Source: Chaenocephalus aceratus (Eukaryota; Chordata; Actinopteri; Perciformes; Channichthyidae). Taken from it: a stretch of DNA of 64,000 nt. The stretch lies in assembly GCA_023974075.1 (NCBI GenBank), contig CM043791.1:26530142-26594141 (forward strand), read 5' to 3'. Below, piece after piece: positions 13,344-26,905 of this stretch (positions are counted from its first letter, which is position 1; each line of letters starts with the position of its first letter). A program made the position numbers and the translations under genes. The notes beneath the pieces were generated by a model, which saw nothing but the letters and a program-made list of their open reading frames with translations, was not told the DNA's origin and did not search any database.

Positions 13344-14975
13344 AGGAGAGAGGGTGATGTGAGAATGTGAGTCTGGCAGCGCGCTCTGAAACGGTGCCAG
13401 GGTCAGGTGATGTTTCAAAAGGACCTGTCCCCCTCTCTGGTCCCCCAATATCCCTTTCCACACACACACTATGTTTCTCTGGAGTCTGAGGCGAGAGTGG
13501 TAGTTGACTGATGACTGTGTAACTGCATGTTAATGGCATGTTGACTCGCTGCCTCCGTGTGCAGTGACGTCTTTCTGGCTCACAAAGTTCAGCGTGTTAA
13601 CAGAACCTACTGTAGCAGTGAGCATCAATGCTGAGAGCAACGGTGCCACACGGGGACCTTTCCTCGTATCAGTGCCGGCTCAATACGTGTCAAGTGCAGT
13701 CGCTAGTATGACTGCAGGCTGCCTCGTTATATTCTCTACGTGAAGGATGTGGATTGACTTGAAACAAAGGCAATTTCAATACAAGTTTTGGGTCAACGAG
13801 TTTATCCTGACACAAGTTAAAAAACAACCTTTTCTGGCTAGACAGAGGTAAACGTTGGTCAATGCTGAATCATTCACTTTGCTCGTGCAAAAGTCCCACA
13901 GACATAAATAAACTTTTCCTTTGGACTTCTCTGTGAATCAGAATAATGTTTGATAAACACAGTATCCATGCTGACGGTAAGTCAAGCGTGCAAAGTGCAG
14001 AAATTGCAAAAATGAAGAAGAAAAACAGCCAGTTAGTATTGGCTCTCACAGACTTTTCTAAACCTCCTATTTGCCTGTTTTGTGCAGCAATCTCCTCGCT
14101 TCATCTTTAAAGTGTTCTCAATACGGTTCTGTCTTTGAACGCACCCTTTGTGTGGGTGAAAGCATATAAATGTGTGTTTGAAGCAACGCAGCACCATTCT
14201 CCCTCAAAATGTTAGTTCTTGTTCTAACCGCCAATTGCTCTCATATTACTTGTGGCACTCATCAGTAATGCAAGGTCATTCTCATTCAAATGCACACTCA
14301 CACCAAGAGGAAACACACTCCCTTGCCCTGTTTCTCTTTCCCACCACAGACACACCTATGCTCTCCCTCACACACACAAACACACATTGCAAAACGCACA
14401 CAATTACACTTTTTGGAGCCACTTAAAGAGTTAGACTGGCCGGCTGGCAGTCAGTCAGCCAGACAGATATACTGAGTAGAAGGGCAGCCTGTACTCCATC
14501 AAGACTACACGTCTATAGATGTGTTAATGAATTCCGATTGCATGCTCATGCTCTCACAATATGTTTAACATATGCTCACATTTTCAAGCATGCAATAGCA
14601 AACTTAACAAGAGACAGAAGTGAAAGGTTGCTGGGAGATTTTGTTTCAGTTTTTAAGAGGTAGAAAATAAACAAGCGCATGTTTAGAGAATAAAACTAAA
14701 TTAGGCAGAGAGTGAATATAACAGACAGAAACCAAAACACAATGATCCCATTTTTGTAATGATATGTGTTGGTTACAAACTACATATTAAGGGATTATGG
14801 ATCATTCATCATCCACAGTCTGCCTGCAGTTCCACTCTAAGCCACATGGAGGTGCAGTTAAGTTCTCCACATGTTCTCAGTGGTCTGTTTTAGATCAAGC
14901 TCAGCTGATACCTGCAGTCAGTTTTAAAGGTAGGCTGCTTATGCAGGGATGCATGAGACTATCTGTGTGTATGAA

Positions 14976-15000
14976 TGTGTGTGTGTGTGTGTGTGTGTGT
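14976..15000. repeat. (TG)n microsatellite near an exon
   Basis: About 12 TG units ending 46 bases from the 15047 exon edge. On the erc2 strand this is a CA repeat lying just inside the intron after that exon's donor. CA repeats near donors are known hnRNP L-type splice modulators; their effect here is inference. Confidence 0.85.
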
Positions 15001-15046
15001 ATGCTGGTCCTGAGTCTTCCATCAACGTGTTAAGCTTCAGGTAAAC

Positions 15047-15178
15047 CTGTCTCTGGGACTGGACACGGGCTGTCTCCTCCTGCGCCCAGAGAGCCTCCCT
15101 ATGTGCAGAGGTGTTCATGCTCTCCCTCAGTGACCTCTCCAACTCTCTGATCCGATCCGCAGTCTCCCGCATGGCATC
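15047..15178 (-). CDS. erc2: erc2 internal exon (DAMRETADRIRELE...), symmetric cassette
   Basis: A 132-nt exon of exactly 44 codons, phase 0 at both ends. It starts DAMRETADRIRELERSLRES and ends EETARVQSQRQ. It aligns to the ERC-family block DSLRKKDDRIEELEEALRES ... AQEESARTNAEKQ, which in ERC1 directly precedes the VEELxxAMEK exon; here it directly precedes LEELMGALEK. The acceptor is CTTCCCAG. The donor CAG/GTTTAC is weak because position +3 is T. From memory, the common mammalian ERC2 isoform goes straight from HLQ to IEELMNALEK without this block, so this may be an optional exon; skipping it keeps the frame. The charged heptad pattern indicates continued coiled coil. Confidence 0.85.
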
Positions 15179-18100
15179 CTGGGAAGCTGAGAGAGGAAGC
15201 TAAGGGGGCGAGAGAAGTTCAGAGAAGGAGGTCGAGGAGGAGGGTTGGAAGCCAAATAGCAAAAGGCAGAGGGAGAGTGTTTATCTTTGAGAACACTTTG
15301 CTTTGAAAACTCATCACTAAATGTTTTTATATTGGAATAATATTATACTAGCAAAAGATCATTTGAGAAAGGGTGTTTTTATTTGATCCCTTTGCGAAAA
15401 GAGAAATGCAGCCCATGTAAAACAGAATCAAAAGAAAAGACTTGAGGAAGTAAAAAAGCTGAGGCAAGAGAAGAACAAGACTTCACTCAGAAGAAGGAGA
15501 CACAGCCAAGACGAAGAGAGCGATAAGTGATGGAGAGATAGAGTGTGTAAGTGCTGTGACCTTTGCCAACATCTATATGAGTGTGCAGCGTGTGCTTATG
15601 TGAGAGTGTGGCTGTGTGGAGTAGACCGTGCACGATCACATGCACAGTTTGTGTGTGGCCTCTCTGACACCTACGGTGAGTGGGGGAACGGGATCCCTCT
15701 CCACACTGGGTGATGGAACTGTGAAAGAAAACACTGGACTGAAATAATAAACCCCCCTCTCTCTCTCTCGTCTTCTTTTTCAAAAAACTCTCCTGCTCCT
15801 TAATAGTTGACTTTCCTTCAAGTTCACACGTTCACACTTTTGTGGGAGCAGTGCAGAGGCCTTGGAGTCACATGGATAAGCAGACACTTCTCAAACTGAA
15901 CCAATTAGAGTTCAGTTGTACTTGTTGCAAAACAAAAGCTAGGGGTTTGCCAAGAGGTTACTTACAAAATCCCAAATAGCCAAAAATACAAGATCAGATG
16001 TTGTAGGAGGTATAAGTCACAATCTGATATGAAGAATGAAACACTTGTAAAGCCACTGATTGCGCCACCGTACATAAAGTGAAGTAGCAACACTGATGGA
16101 ATCATTTTGAATAACAACATACATACTCTGCATGAGTCAGAGCAGATATCTGCCATCACAACAAAACAGAAGATGAACAAAACGATGTGTTGAGGGTAAG
16201 AATCAGCACTGGAGGCTTCAACAGCACCATTTTGATAACACACTTGTAGAAGCATGAATATAATTAATATGACACGGCACAGGCAACAAGTTGCAATTAG
16301 ATGTGTCGGAGCAACACACATTGGCGGGTGCAAGAGCTCTTAAATGTAATGTCAGAAGGCTCTGCATGTAAATGCTAGTTTGAGAGGCGAGGATGCTTAG
16401 AAACCGTTTTAGATTTGCCGGAATAGAGCTGATGTGTGGAGTTCAACGTTAATGTGCCTGTGTCTAACATTATTATTAAGTCTGACAGCAATCGGAATAG
16501 GCAGTTGTTTTTGTATTGTATATAAGAAGCTCCAGGCTAAATAGTGCCTCACACATGGTGAAACTATTTTGATGGCAAAAAACGAATATGCTAAACGCAT
16601 GGAAAACAGAAAAGAGTCAAGTGAAAGTAATTTTACAAGACAGTGCCTGGAACACGCAAGAGGCATGTGAACGGCCTTTTAACTGCCCCTAATCTGTGAA
16701 TATTAAGCGAATATTGACTTTGTACCTGATAATGGTGAAGCTACCTCTTCGAATTCAATGGTAAAAATTAAATAGCTTGACTCCTTCATGAAAACTACTT
16801 TTGATGACCAAAGAAATCAACTCACTTATTCAGTGGTACGGACTTAAAAAGCAGTGGTTGGATTATCCCTGAGTGTGATGAAAAAAATTCCGCCAATGCA
16901 GCCAAATCACAAGCGGATACTTGTGGCTCGTCACGTCAGCACGACACAGCTGGAGGTGAGCGACAAACACCGCACACACACGTACAGAGGCAGGCTGTGT
17001 GCATCAACAGTCCAAAGTCATAATTGGATGTGACAGACGGGCAGTAATTCGATGCACCAGAATCAACAAGTACTGGTCTGACCCTGCCTATCAGACAGAA
17101 ACACACACATGCACACACACACACACGCACCCCACTGAGATGGGGCTGCCACCGCTGGACCCCCAAGTGAAACCTGACCAAAAAACTGTCTGTCTCTGTG
17201 TGTGTGTGCATTTATGTAGTATATGTGTCTGTCTGTCTGTGTCAGTGCATGTCTGCGTGTTACTTGAGTTTTATTAGTAACAAGAGAATATTGCTGGCTT
17301 TCACATACAAAAAATGGGGAAAAAGGCAAGAGAGATAGAGAGATTCAGAGTGGGGAGAAATGGAAAGATAATTGCCTCTGCAGCGCCAATCATCACCTAA
17401 TGCCCTGGGGAAGGATCATTATGGAGTCTGGCCCTTTCTGGTTTGATGGAGGGATTATAATCACTAAAATAAACGAGCAGAGAGTGAGAGAATGCACATT
17501 TCCAGCAGCTGTGTACCTATGATCCTAAGCTTCACACACACAGGCACAAAAACCACACAGACATCTGTCTCTGTTGAAAACGTTAAATGCGCGGCATCAA
17601 CTTCTGTGTGTCCCATTTCATGTTTAAAACATGTTAAGCATGTGTGCATGGCCAGACGTTTCATATACAGTTTCAGTCAAATCTACAGGTTGTGGGAACA
17701 AGCTTAGAAGGAATGAAAATCCTGAAATGTGTCGATCTTCTTTAACTTTCCCCAGGTTTAAAAAAAAAAAAAAGACCTTTCTATAATCCTAGTATCTCTA
17801 AATAGAGGTGGGTATCGAGTGTCATTGAGTGCCTTTGTTACAGATAAGAGAGAAATAAAGGCCTGTGTGAAGGCTTTGAAAGTGAACATTTCCGACGAGT
17901 GTTTTCTCTGTGTTTGTGAAGTGCAGCGTGGTGCGATGGAGACGATGAAGCGGAGAGATGCTATCACCACATCCCACATAAACTCTCCTGGATGGAGAAG
18001 GAGGGGGAGCACTGAGGGAAGGCACTGTTTGTTTGTGTTTACCCTCGGAGCGTGCTGTGTTCCTGATGGAACCAGAGATACATCTAGAGAGAGCAAACAG

Positions 18101-19206
18101 GGCAAGTAGAGCCAGATATGGGGCCACGATGCAACCTGACTGCTGAGCAAACACAATCTACAGAATGCACACTGTGTTTAATCATACTCTTCTGGATATC
18201 TGTGCACCAAAATGCCAACGTTTGTGAGGTTCTCCCATTACACAGTTGATTTGAACGAAAACACAGGTTTATGTTTCCACTGTAAAGCTGGTAAATGCTA
18301 ACACATCTGATTACAATTCATTAATGACCAAATACACCGTTTGGATACAAAAACAAAACAAGGCTTCAGTCATCTCTGGAACTTTCCATTTAGCTATTTC
18401 TGTGGACGTCATCTATCTCCCTGACATCAGTTCCACTACTCCCATGCACTCGTACCTGTACCTACTTCTTTCTTTCTGGCACTCAGTTCATGTCTCTTTC
18501 CAGGTTGTAGCAATATTAATGTGTGCTACTCAAACAGTGTTTAGAAGAGGAAATAGGATGTTGGATGCTGCTTGCCAGCACACACAAAAATAACAAAATA
18601 AGTCGACCAAAAACATACTGTGAGCAGCTCTGGTTCTTTTTGGCAGAGAGTTACAGAGAGGTGTACTCTACTTCATTGGTCCTGTGGGAATAACCTGGCA
18701 TGGCTACACTCTGCATATTAACACCCCAGCATAGCTGTGCAAGCTTACACAAGCATGTACTGTCAAGCGAACAGCTGACACTCATGTTGACCTCTGAAAA
18801 GAACTATAACAATGACAGAAAATGATGTTACATCAAGATGCTCTCTCCTGCCTGACTCATCAGTTCTGACTATTCACTTCTGAGCCATTATGCCGCAGCT
18901 CCTTGCTAGCATATGGAGCTGATTTCTGTAGGACTAAATGCCTATCTCTTTCACCTAGGGCTGACTCTGAGATGCATTCAGGGAGGCAAGGCAGGGGGCT
19001 TGAAAGACTGGGAAATGTCTTTCTCTGCTCAGAAGAACCGAGTTATACAAAAAGGATGAAGGAGAAATAGATGAAGGGGAAAAGATGATACTTAGAGAAT
19101 GGTCTTGCAGAGAGGTGAATAGGAAAATAAGAGGAGAGACTTGGGCAGTATACATTAGTACAGTGAAAATGAATGAACACATGAACGCACACACACATAT
19201 CCAAAC
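15179..19206 (-). other. erc2 intron
   Basis: A 4-kb intron, if the exon at 19207-19300 is real. It holds short CA/TG tracts (around 17100 and 17200), a 13-base A run at 17761 and a small AT-rich homeodomain-site-like stretch near 17380-17470. I see no gene, RNA gene or transposon. Confidence 0.6.
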
Positions 19207-19300
19207 CTGCGATAAAGAGTGTGGATGTCCATCAATCAGGCCATCTTTCGTCATCTCACCCGCCACTGTCTGCTTCTGGATGTTAGGGGACTTGACTTGC
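19207..19300 (-). CDS. erc2: probable erc2 exon (RQVKSPNIQK...), found by phase
   Basis: This 94-nt exon is proposed because the flanking exons demand a piece that completes a codon begun AG and ends in phase 0, a length of 3n+1. After the acceptor CTGTCTCTGAAG it reads (AG)G-CAA-GTC-AAG, giving R-QVK, then SPNIQKQTVAGEMTKDG and ending HPHSLSQ before GTTTGG. ERC1 has the same residues at this junction (ELE-RQVKDQNKK), and the block before the next exon ends similarly (SSQQLQ). Beyond RQVK the similarity is weak. The donor is poor; a better one (G/GTGAGA near 19260) would give a 41-nt exon but break the frame to 15178. It is probably real, but needs transcript support. Confidence 0.5.
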
Positions 19301-20539
19301 CTTCAGAGACAGGAACATGTTGTCACAAAAAGAGATGCTCAATAAAGATTTGTTAATTAATCATTGAAACAAAGAAAAAAGTGCATGACCATAGTGTAGT
19401 CCTGTAGGTAAAGATGTAAGCACATAGCCTATACACAATATACAAGCCACAATTAGTTAAAATACAATTTCCTTAACCATTACAATTTGTGCTCCTTTTT
19501 AATTGGGATTTGAATAATGTTTTTTTACCATAATGTATACCTACTTACAGATTTGTTTTGGTGGTAGGAATAGTGTGTATAGTAAAGCTGGTAAGTACTG
19601 TGTGTATGTCTTGTCTTAGTCGTGGAAGATTGGAACAAGACGAGACTTGACTGATGGAGGTGAGACACTGCAGTGTAAATCTTTCAACAACAAAACACAC
19701 AAACACATGCAGACAGGAGATGCAAGCACATTCTCGCACACACACATGCTCAACAACAGATATGTGCAATAAGTCTACAGATCAAAAGACAGGATGACAC
19801 GGGCACATATACAAGGGCATGTGCTTTTAGAAAGTCTATATACTCTGCCAGGAGCTCTCACACACACGGTAATACATCTGCTGTCAGCGCTGTGCATGCT
19901 GAGGTCCTGAGCCTAACCGTGTATTACCCAGCCAGGGTGGCTTTATATTTACCTCAAAACAATGACTACTTCCTGTCATTTACTGAACTTCTGTTGCCAG
20001 AAATGTATGGCCCACACTCGAAATAAAAATATGTGTGTATACATATAAAAATATGCATTGACAAACACTCACACTCAATAAAACCCTCCATGGTGCAAAC
20101 ACATGTGATCCCACAAAGCCCATTCACCATAGGACACACACAGCTGCGCCGACACAAACGCAATCTATATCTTCTCACGAGTACTCTCAAAATAGAATCA
20201 AAACACACTCTTCGAGCTCCTCGTTTGGCCTTCACACTTGAAAAAAAAAACATGTGTAGAAGTGTGAAAAAGCTGACAGTGACAAATTAGCGCTTAAGAG
20301 AACCCTCTAACACTGTAAACAGGCTGTGACCAAGCAGCTGCTTAAAGCGCCACATTATTATTCCATATCCACACGGGTGTGTTTACTCTGGGAAAAACAT
20401 ACAAGCTGCCCCCACATATGGGCACATACTTGCTGTCACCGCGCTTAGAATGGTATGTGTCAGTTCTTATGAGTTATGTTGGTTTGCAATTAATGTAAAT
20501 TATAACTAACATTCATAGATGATGAATACAGTTACACAC

Positions 20540-20847
<308 letters not shown>

Positions 20848-21491
20848 TTAATATCTGATAATCTTCCCCTAGTACTATAGCACAGCTTTGGTCAGTTTGT
20901 TAAGCCTGTATTTTCATGTGTCTGGCTAACTTCTTTATTACTTTTTTTAAGACTTTGCTGTTGATTTTATATGTTGTTATCACTTCTACGAGTGGGTTTT
21001 GAAAAGTGCTCCTTAAATAAAGATTATCATTCAATTCTGATAGCATTATTTATCAAAGGTCGGTACACACATTATATACATGTGCACATATTTACCCAGT
21101 GGAGAAGAGGAGGCGAATCATCTGTTTATACTGCAAACTTTGATGTCTGCGAGTGTGTGTTTTTATAAGCTCACAGGCATGTCCATGAGGGCATATCAGC
21201 TATCACACACAGCCAGCACGTGCACAGGTGTATAAACCAGCAGACACGCTGGTCCCTTTTGATAGCTGATATACCCCCATCAACCCATCAGTGCGAAATG
21301 AAGTTAATGTTTTGACCAATGTGAAGGCAAATGAGGGCACGTAGAGTGTGAATAATGAGAAGACGGGCTGGGCTGTATGTGAGTGGAAAATATGAAGGAG
21401 AACTGTGATTTGTTGAGTACCAGAAGGAGAAAATTCATAGAGGGAAAATAGTATTTTATGGCTGTGACATTTCAAAGAAAGATGAAGTGAG

Positions 21492-21495
<4 letters not shown>

Positions 21496-21527
<32 letters not shown>
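21496..21527. repeat. (GA)n microsatellite
   Basis: About 16 GA units. Confidence 0.95.
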
Positions 21528-21528
<1 letters not shown>

Positions 21529-24500
21529 ATTGTGCATGAATCCAACCACTTCCTAAACTACGTGTAATAAGTAATGTCATATTTCCTCTTGCTTCTTTCA
21601 CCTGGAGCATTGCACACCTCTGCCTTCCAACATAAGCAGCCCCGCTTTATTCCTGGCGGTCAAAACACAGCTCTTTCTTTTACCTTGTATATCTCTCTTT
21701 ATACATGTTTTTATTTTTCTATCTTAGCTCATCAACCCTCTCTTTTCCATCAACTCTTTAACTCTCCTTTACTTGTTTTTCACTAACTTTCCGGTCTTAC
21801 AACTCACATCCTTTTAGAATGACATTGATAAAAATACAAATAAAGTGAATAATGAATCCTCAAGGAGTGTTGCTCACACACCCTTGAGCATGGCACAAAA
21901 AGGAGGTGAATGGCTTCAGTAGAGCTGCTGAGTTGCCAACAGTCGGAAGCTGCGGTCGCACTGGGACTCTCCCAGATCTGAATGTGGGAAACTGTGCATT
22001 TTAAATAGGGTGTTTCTTGAATAGAGTCTGTATTCTTAGTTGACTTGTCATGGTTACATAAAGGTTAAAGGTAGTAATAACCTTAAAGGGGAAACAAAGA
22101 TTTGTATCTCCCCTTCATAAATCTTAATTACTGTGTCTCCTTCTCCTCTCTTTTAATAAACAGTAGAGTGAAATAAAATCCTCTGATTTCAAGGTTTGCA
22201 CAATATATGGAATAAGGGCAAGATATGATCAGAAATAAATGCATTTTCTCTGTTGTGCAAAAAGAAAGTGCAGGAGAAGAAGAAAGAAGGAAAAGAGACA
22301 AGGTACTATTAGGCAGTCTGGGGTTTTATCTGAGGCGCTTGTCATGCAGTGCTGAGAGATCTAACAAGTCTGGTTATTACTAATAGATGCTATATTGTGC
22401 TTAGGCATGTATTATTGCAATATAAATATCATTTAGCTCTTGCTTTTGTATCATGTCTGCGTGTCGATGACAGGGTGAAATCAAAAGGAGGTTTAAAAAA
22501 TAAAGAAGTGGTTGGTCTGCGTGTTTGTCTACATGCTTACATGTAAGAGGATAGTGTTTACATTTGATATGTGTGGAATGAAAAACCTGTGTAGCTTTTC
22601 TATTTTCTACAGTCAATCAGGAAGTTGACAGGTATTTTTCAAAGCTAAAATGGACAAATTAGATGGACAGCTGCAAATCATACAGTTTTGATTATGGGCA
22701 TAGGAATAAGGCCCAACATAACATGTGTGTCTTTTTTTGTGTGTCTTTCACTGTCTTTCACTGTTGTTTTTTAGCAAATTAATATTTGTCCTAACCGTCA
22801 ATTCCTATATAACAGCCAACATACCCTCACCGTCTACACTACCATCAGCATGTATGCTCCTCAGTGTCAGCCTAGACACACACGTGCACACTCACACACA
22901 TATAGTGCATACATAAGTTCACATATACACAAACCTCCTTTCTCCTGAAACCCTCCCTTACATACCAGAGTGCTTACCACTTCAATAGCTGTGACATGGT
23001 GAAACTGGGAGGCTGATTTATTTCTCCAAATCTAGCTCCCACATTTCCACAGGAACGTGAACACTATAGGACTGTAACAGCATTAAGAAATATACAAAAT
23101 AAATCCACTGGTTTACAATTTATAGCCGTAAGGGAAAGAAAAGGAAAATACAAAAAGGCTTTAAATTCACCCAAAACATACATTTTCTTTTTTTGTTTCC
23201 ATGTTTGAACAAACTGGAGATTCTTCAAAGCACCAAACTCATAATAACACACTTATGGCTGATGAAAGTACTACTTGATTAAAGTCATAGGTCAATGATC
23301 AGAATGATTCACTCCTAATGTGTCATACTAAGACACTTTTTCATTTGAGTCTACCATATGTGCACAGACTGCTCCAAGAGCTCTTTAACCACCACGGCTT
23401 TCAGGGCTCTACTTAACAAATCCAACTACTTGCATTAGTGTTAACAGCTGATACAGATGCTTTCCTCAAAGCCTGTTCAGTGTCTCTGATCACTTAGGCA
23501 GATTAGCTAGGATTTGCACCTACAGTGTACACACAAAGCAGTACATAAAACACTAACAATAAACTACCTGATGTTATCACTGAAGACTTACAGTAGATCA
23601 CGAGGAGCTCTAGGCAATGAAAGAGCTGCGAGTGAGCCTCCCTTGTGCTGGAGGGTATTTATTACAATGACCTGCTCACTACATTTATCTTGGACTCTCT
23701 CTGCATCACTGCCAACTGGATGAGAAAGTGTATATTTCCTCATCTGTTCTTCTCTCTCTCCATTCAGATAGTGGTCAACAGGCCATCTGACCGAGTTCCA
23801 ACAGAAACAGTCTGATTAAAAAGACATCCATCCTCTGCCCAGACACGTCTTGCACTGTCTTACACAGAAGTCCAATCAGCAAACAGACACAACTGTCCAC
23901 CCATGCTGTCACGTATCAACACGTGCACAGACACACACAAGCACCATTTATTGTGTCTGTTTTTGGATGCTCCACTGTATTCTACAGATGGCATTTAACT
24001 TACATAAAGTGCAAATGAAGTGAGTGTTCATAAAACAGCCATTTCTTGGGTTCTGCCTTCGTTGCTTGTCATATAACTCCAACCTTGCCCCTCCCTCCCC
24101 ATTTCTACACTGTCCTCTGTCAAGTAGAGGTTGAAATGCAAAAACAAATGTATTTTATTTACATTACAGCAGCAGTGTTTAACTGCAGTGGATCCTCCTC
24201 TGATAACCTGCAGCTGACATGTGTTTGACCTTTGACCCCTACATGCTGACCAACAGGGAGGGGTCAGACAAATAGAAGTGACAGTCTGACATGAGACAGC
24301 ACCTCGATACGATAGACAAATTGAGGTGAACTCTTCAACCTCCGGACCCCGAACACTGCACACAGGAACTAACTTACAGTGAGCACACACATGTGCATGC
24401 GCACACTCTGGTTACAGGTGCATGTGAGTAGCAGACATGTAGAGGTTGTTATGACGCATGCACAAACACATTGAAACAGAGAGTAAACTGTGTGAACAAA

Positions 24501-25955
24501 GTCTGCGGGAGCTACTGTATCCCTGTTATACTTAAGACCCATGCGTTCCCACAGTTTGAGTCAGCACACGGTATCCCTGCCAGAGTGCAGTCTGTAAAAC
24601 GGGTAATGAATGAGGCAGGAAACTATGTTGGATTCAGTACATACAGCCTAACCAGATGCATTAAAAGCATTCAGAACTATATTGAACCTTATGGGGCCAG
24701 CTTGTGTTGAAATCAAATGTGTTTGCACATACTTCTTTCACATTCATGGTTTCTTTTGTGCAGTTGGCGATTGACCAATAGAGAAAGCTCCCACTGTCAA
24801 TCTACACACATGCCAACAAGCACACAGACAGCTTCAAGTTAAGATCCACTTTGTACGGAAACAAGACACACGAAAACATCATTTTACCCTACTGTTTTGC
24901 ACATGCACACATGAAGTGAATACACACACAGACACCAACTTGCAGTACCTTTGTGTTGGCACTAAACAACCTCTCATTTGGGCATATATATAAAACATGC
25001 CAATCCATAAATCAGATGATAATTGAGTAGTACTGTGCCAGTAATAAACAGAGTAGTATAAACAGCCAGTGTGTGGGCTGGATACACCACCTCCCGCTGG
25101 CATGCTGCTGTCTGCCTTCCTGGCAAACTCAAATACACACACACAAACACACACATACACAGGCAGGCACACAAACACACAGACATGCACACACACGGAC
25201 ACACGCTGAATGCCTTTACAGTAATGCAAAGACATACCCAAAACCACTTACCTGTTGGGTTTACCGCCACGTATGTGAAAACACGGAATGACATGAAGGA
25301 AAACACACATGATAGCAATGAAATGGGAAGAAGCTTAGCGGAATTCAACACAACAGAGAGGCTATAAGTCTCCAGTGACATAAGACAGGAAACATATAAA
25401 GTCTCTCATTGTGTTATTGCGGTGACAGGAATAAGGACTGAGATGTTTTGCTGTAAATGCATTATCCATTTACCGTCCCAATGGGATAGTCAATTCTCCC
25501 TGGGAGTTAGATTTGAGCCAAAATTCCTCCATTTCCAACTTTATACCTGGGAACATTTATAATAACCTAACATGTCATTCCATGATGTCAAAAGTGATGG
25601 CTACTGACAGTGTTGGTGATATTAAGAAATACTTACCCAGGTCTGCAGATACATGAAGCAAATGATAAGAAATTAAACCAAGTGATTAAAAACCTCACTT
25701 GCATAGGTCACAATGTGCATTTCTAGTTTCTAGTGTGATTACATCAGGCAAAAGGCATGACAGCGTGGAAGTGGTTTCAAGTGCAGGGAGGACACAATCT
25801 AGACAGTTTATGTCTCATGGATTACTCTTTTATACACCACTTAGGAAAGATTTGAGATCTGAGAAAGATCCGGTCACTTGGAAGGACACTGCTCTCTGAG
25901 GACACCCACATGGTGTGTTGTTATGGATATATATGATTGAAGTTTGGACCCTCAC

Positions 25956-26149
25956 CTCTCAAGGTCAGCAATTTTCTTCTCCTTGAGCAATTTGTCCATT
26001 TCAGCATCCCTCAGAGCCATCATTAGCCTCTCAACCTCCACTTGTGATTTCCCAGAATCCTCTTTGTTGCGAGCCACTTCCTGCTCCAGAAGCCTCAGAC
26101 GGTCTGTGATGTCTGGACACTTCCGGACTGCTTCTTCTATGTTTTGGGT
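25956..26149 (-). CDS. erc2: erc2 internal exon (TQNIEEAVRKC...IADLE)
   Basis: A 194-nt exon: 64 codons from TQNIEEAVRK to EKKIADLE plus AG of the next codon. It aligns to the mammalian ERC2 block NIEDDSRMNPEFADQIKQLD ... DECGKAQAEVDRLLEILKE and DKKIAELE, with KEDSGKSQVEVERLMMALRD as the clearest counterpart. The acceptor is TTCTTCCCCCCAAG and the donor AG/GTGAGG, both good. The phase-2 end is conserved with the mammalian codon split at ELE-R/S. The segment is highly charged and heptad-like, consistent with coiled coil in the central scaffold region. It joins upstream in phase 0 to the micro-exon at 26906-26947. Confidence 0.92.
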
Positions 26150-26905
26150 CTTGGGGGGAAGAAGAGGATACATGAGAGAAAGTAATATCCTGCACGGATT
26201 ATTTAGGCCATCTCATACAAGGCTTTTCAAGGGCTGCTCTTTTTAAACATTATTTTCGGACATAACTTTACATTTAAACTTTGTCATATACTTCAACACG
26301 CATTAGCCTTAGCTGGTCTTTGTCAGCAAATAACACACTCTTCTTCTGTACTCCTTATAAACCACCTACAGATTTATTTTGGATAATTTCAGCATTGCAA
26401 AATATGAATTAACTAAGTTAGTTAGTCAATAGAATGTACAACACAATCATGAAGCTGCACCTTAAAAAACAATATATTTCTAAGTGAAAAACCTCAATTT
26501 GTACTTGTATCATGGTATGATAGAATTATGGAAAATATTATGCTAATACCTCAATATGCTACTTTGTTAACTGTAAGTATTAGCATGCTATCCTGTTTCA
26601 GGTGAAAGGCCAACTCTAGGGGATAAAAGCTGAGCGTAACAAAGGACACCTGAAGTTAATAAACTACAAGTGAGGCTGTGGGGCAGCTGAAGTCTGACCA
26701 AGCAGAGTTAAGAATGAAAGGGAACGGTTTAAAATGACAAAGGAAAGATATGACTGATGGATGTTGAGCTAAGCGTGACAAAATACAGCTCAGACAGATA
26801 AAAGTTAGTCTGGCAACAGAGAGCAGAGCATCTGAGATGTCCTAAAATGGCCTCACACATACACACGAGCACCAACAACCAAGAAGCATTAAATACATGA
26901 CTTAC
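26150..26905 (-). other. erc2 intron (756 bp)
   Basis: A short AT-rich intron between the micro-exon and the TQNIEE exon. It has no repeat or other feature that I can see. Confidence 0.75.

Larger units (their letters stand above)
11413..15046 (-). other. erc2 intron
   Basis: A 3.6-kb intron between two confident exons. It contains a purine-rich stretch (about 12969-13165), a 26-base G run (13318-13343), a TG array near 14975 and no recognisable gene or transposon. Confidence 0.8.

Noticed and set aside
15487..15783. Minus-strand frame with a pyrimidine-rich upstream tract, considered as the missing erc2 exon
   Set aside because: The residues do not match any ERC block, and it lies on the wrong side of a good phase-matched candidate at 19207-19300.
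19260..19300. A 41-nt version of the 19300 exon using the stronger donor G/GTGAGA
   Set aside because: It would end in phase 1 and could not join to the phase-0 exon at 15178 without yet another exon, none of which was seen.
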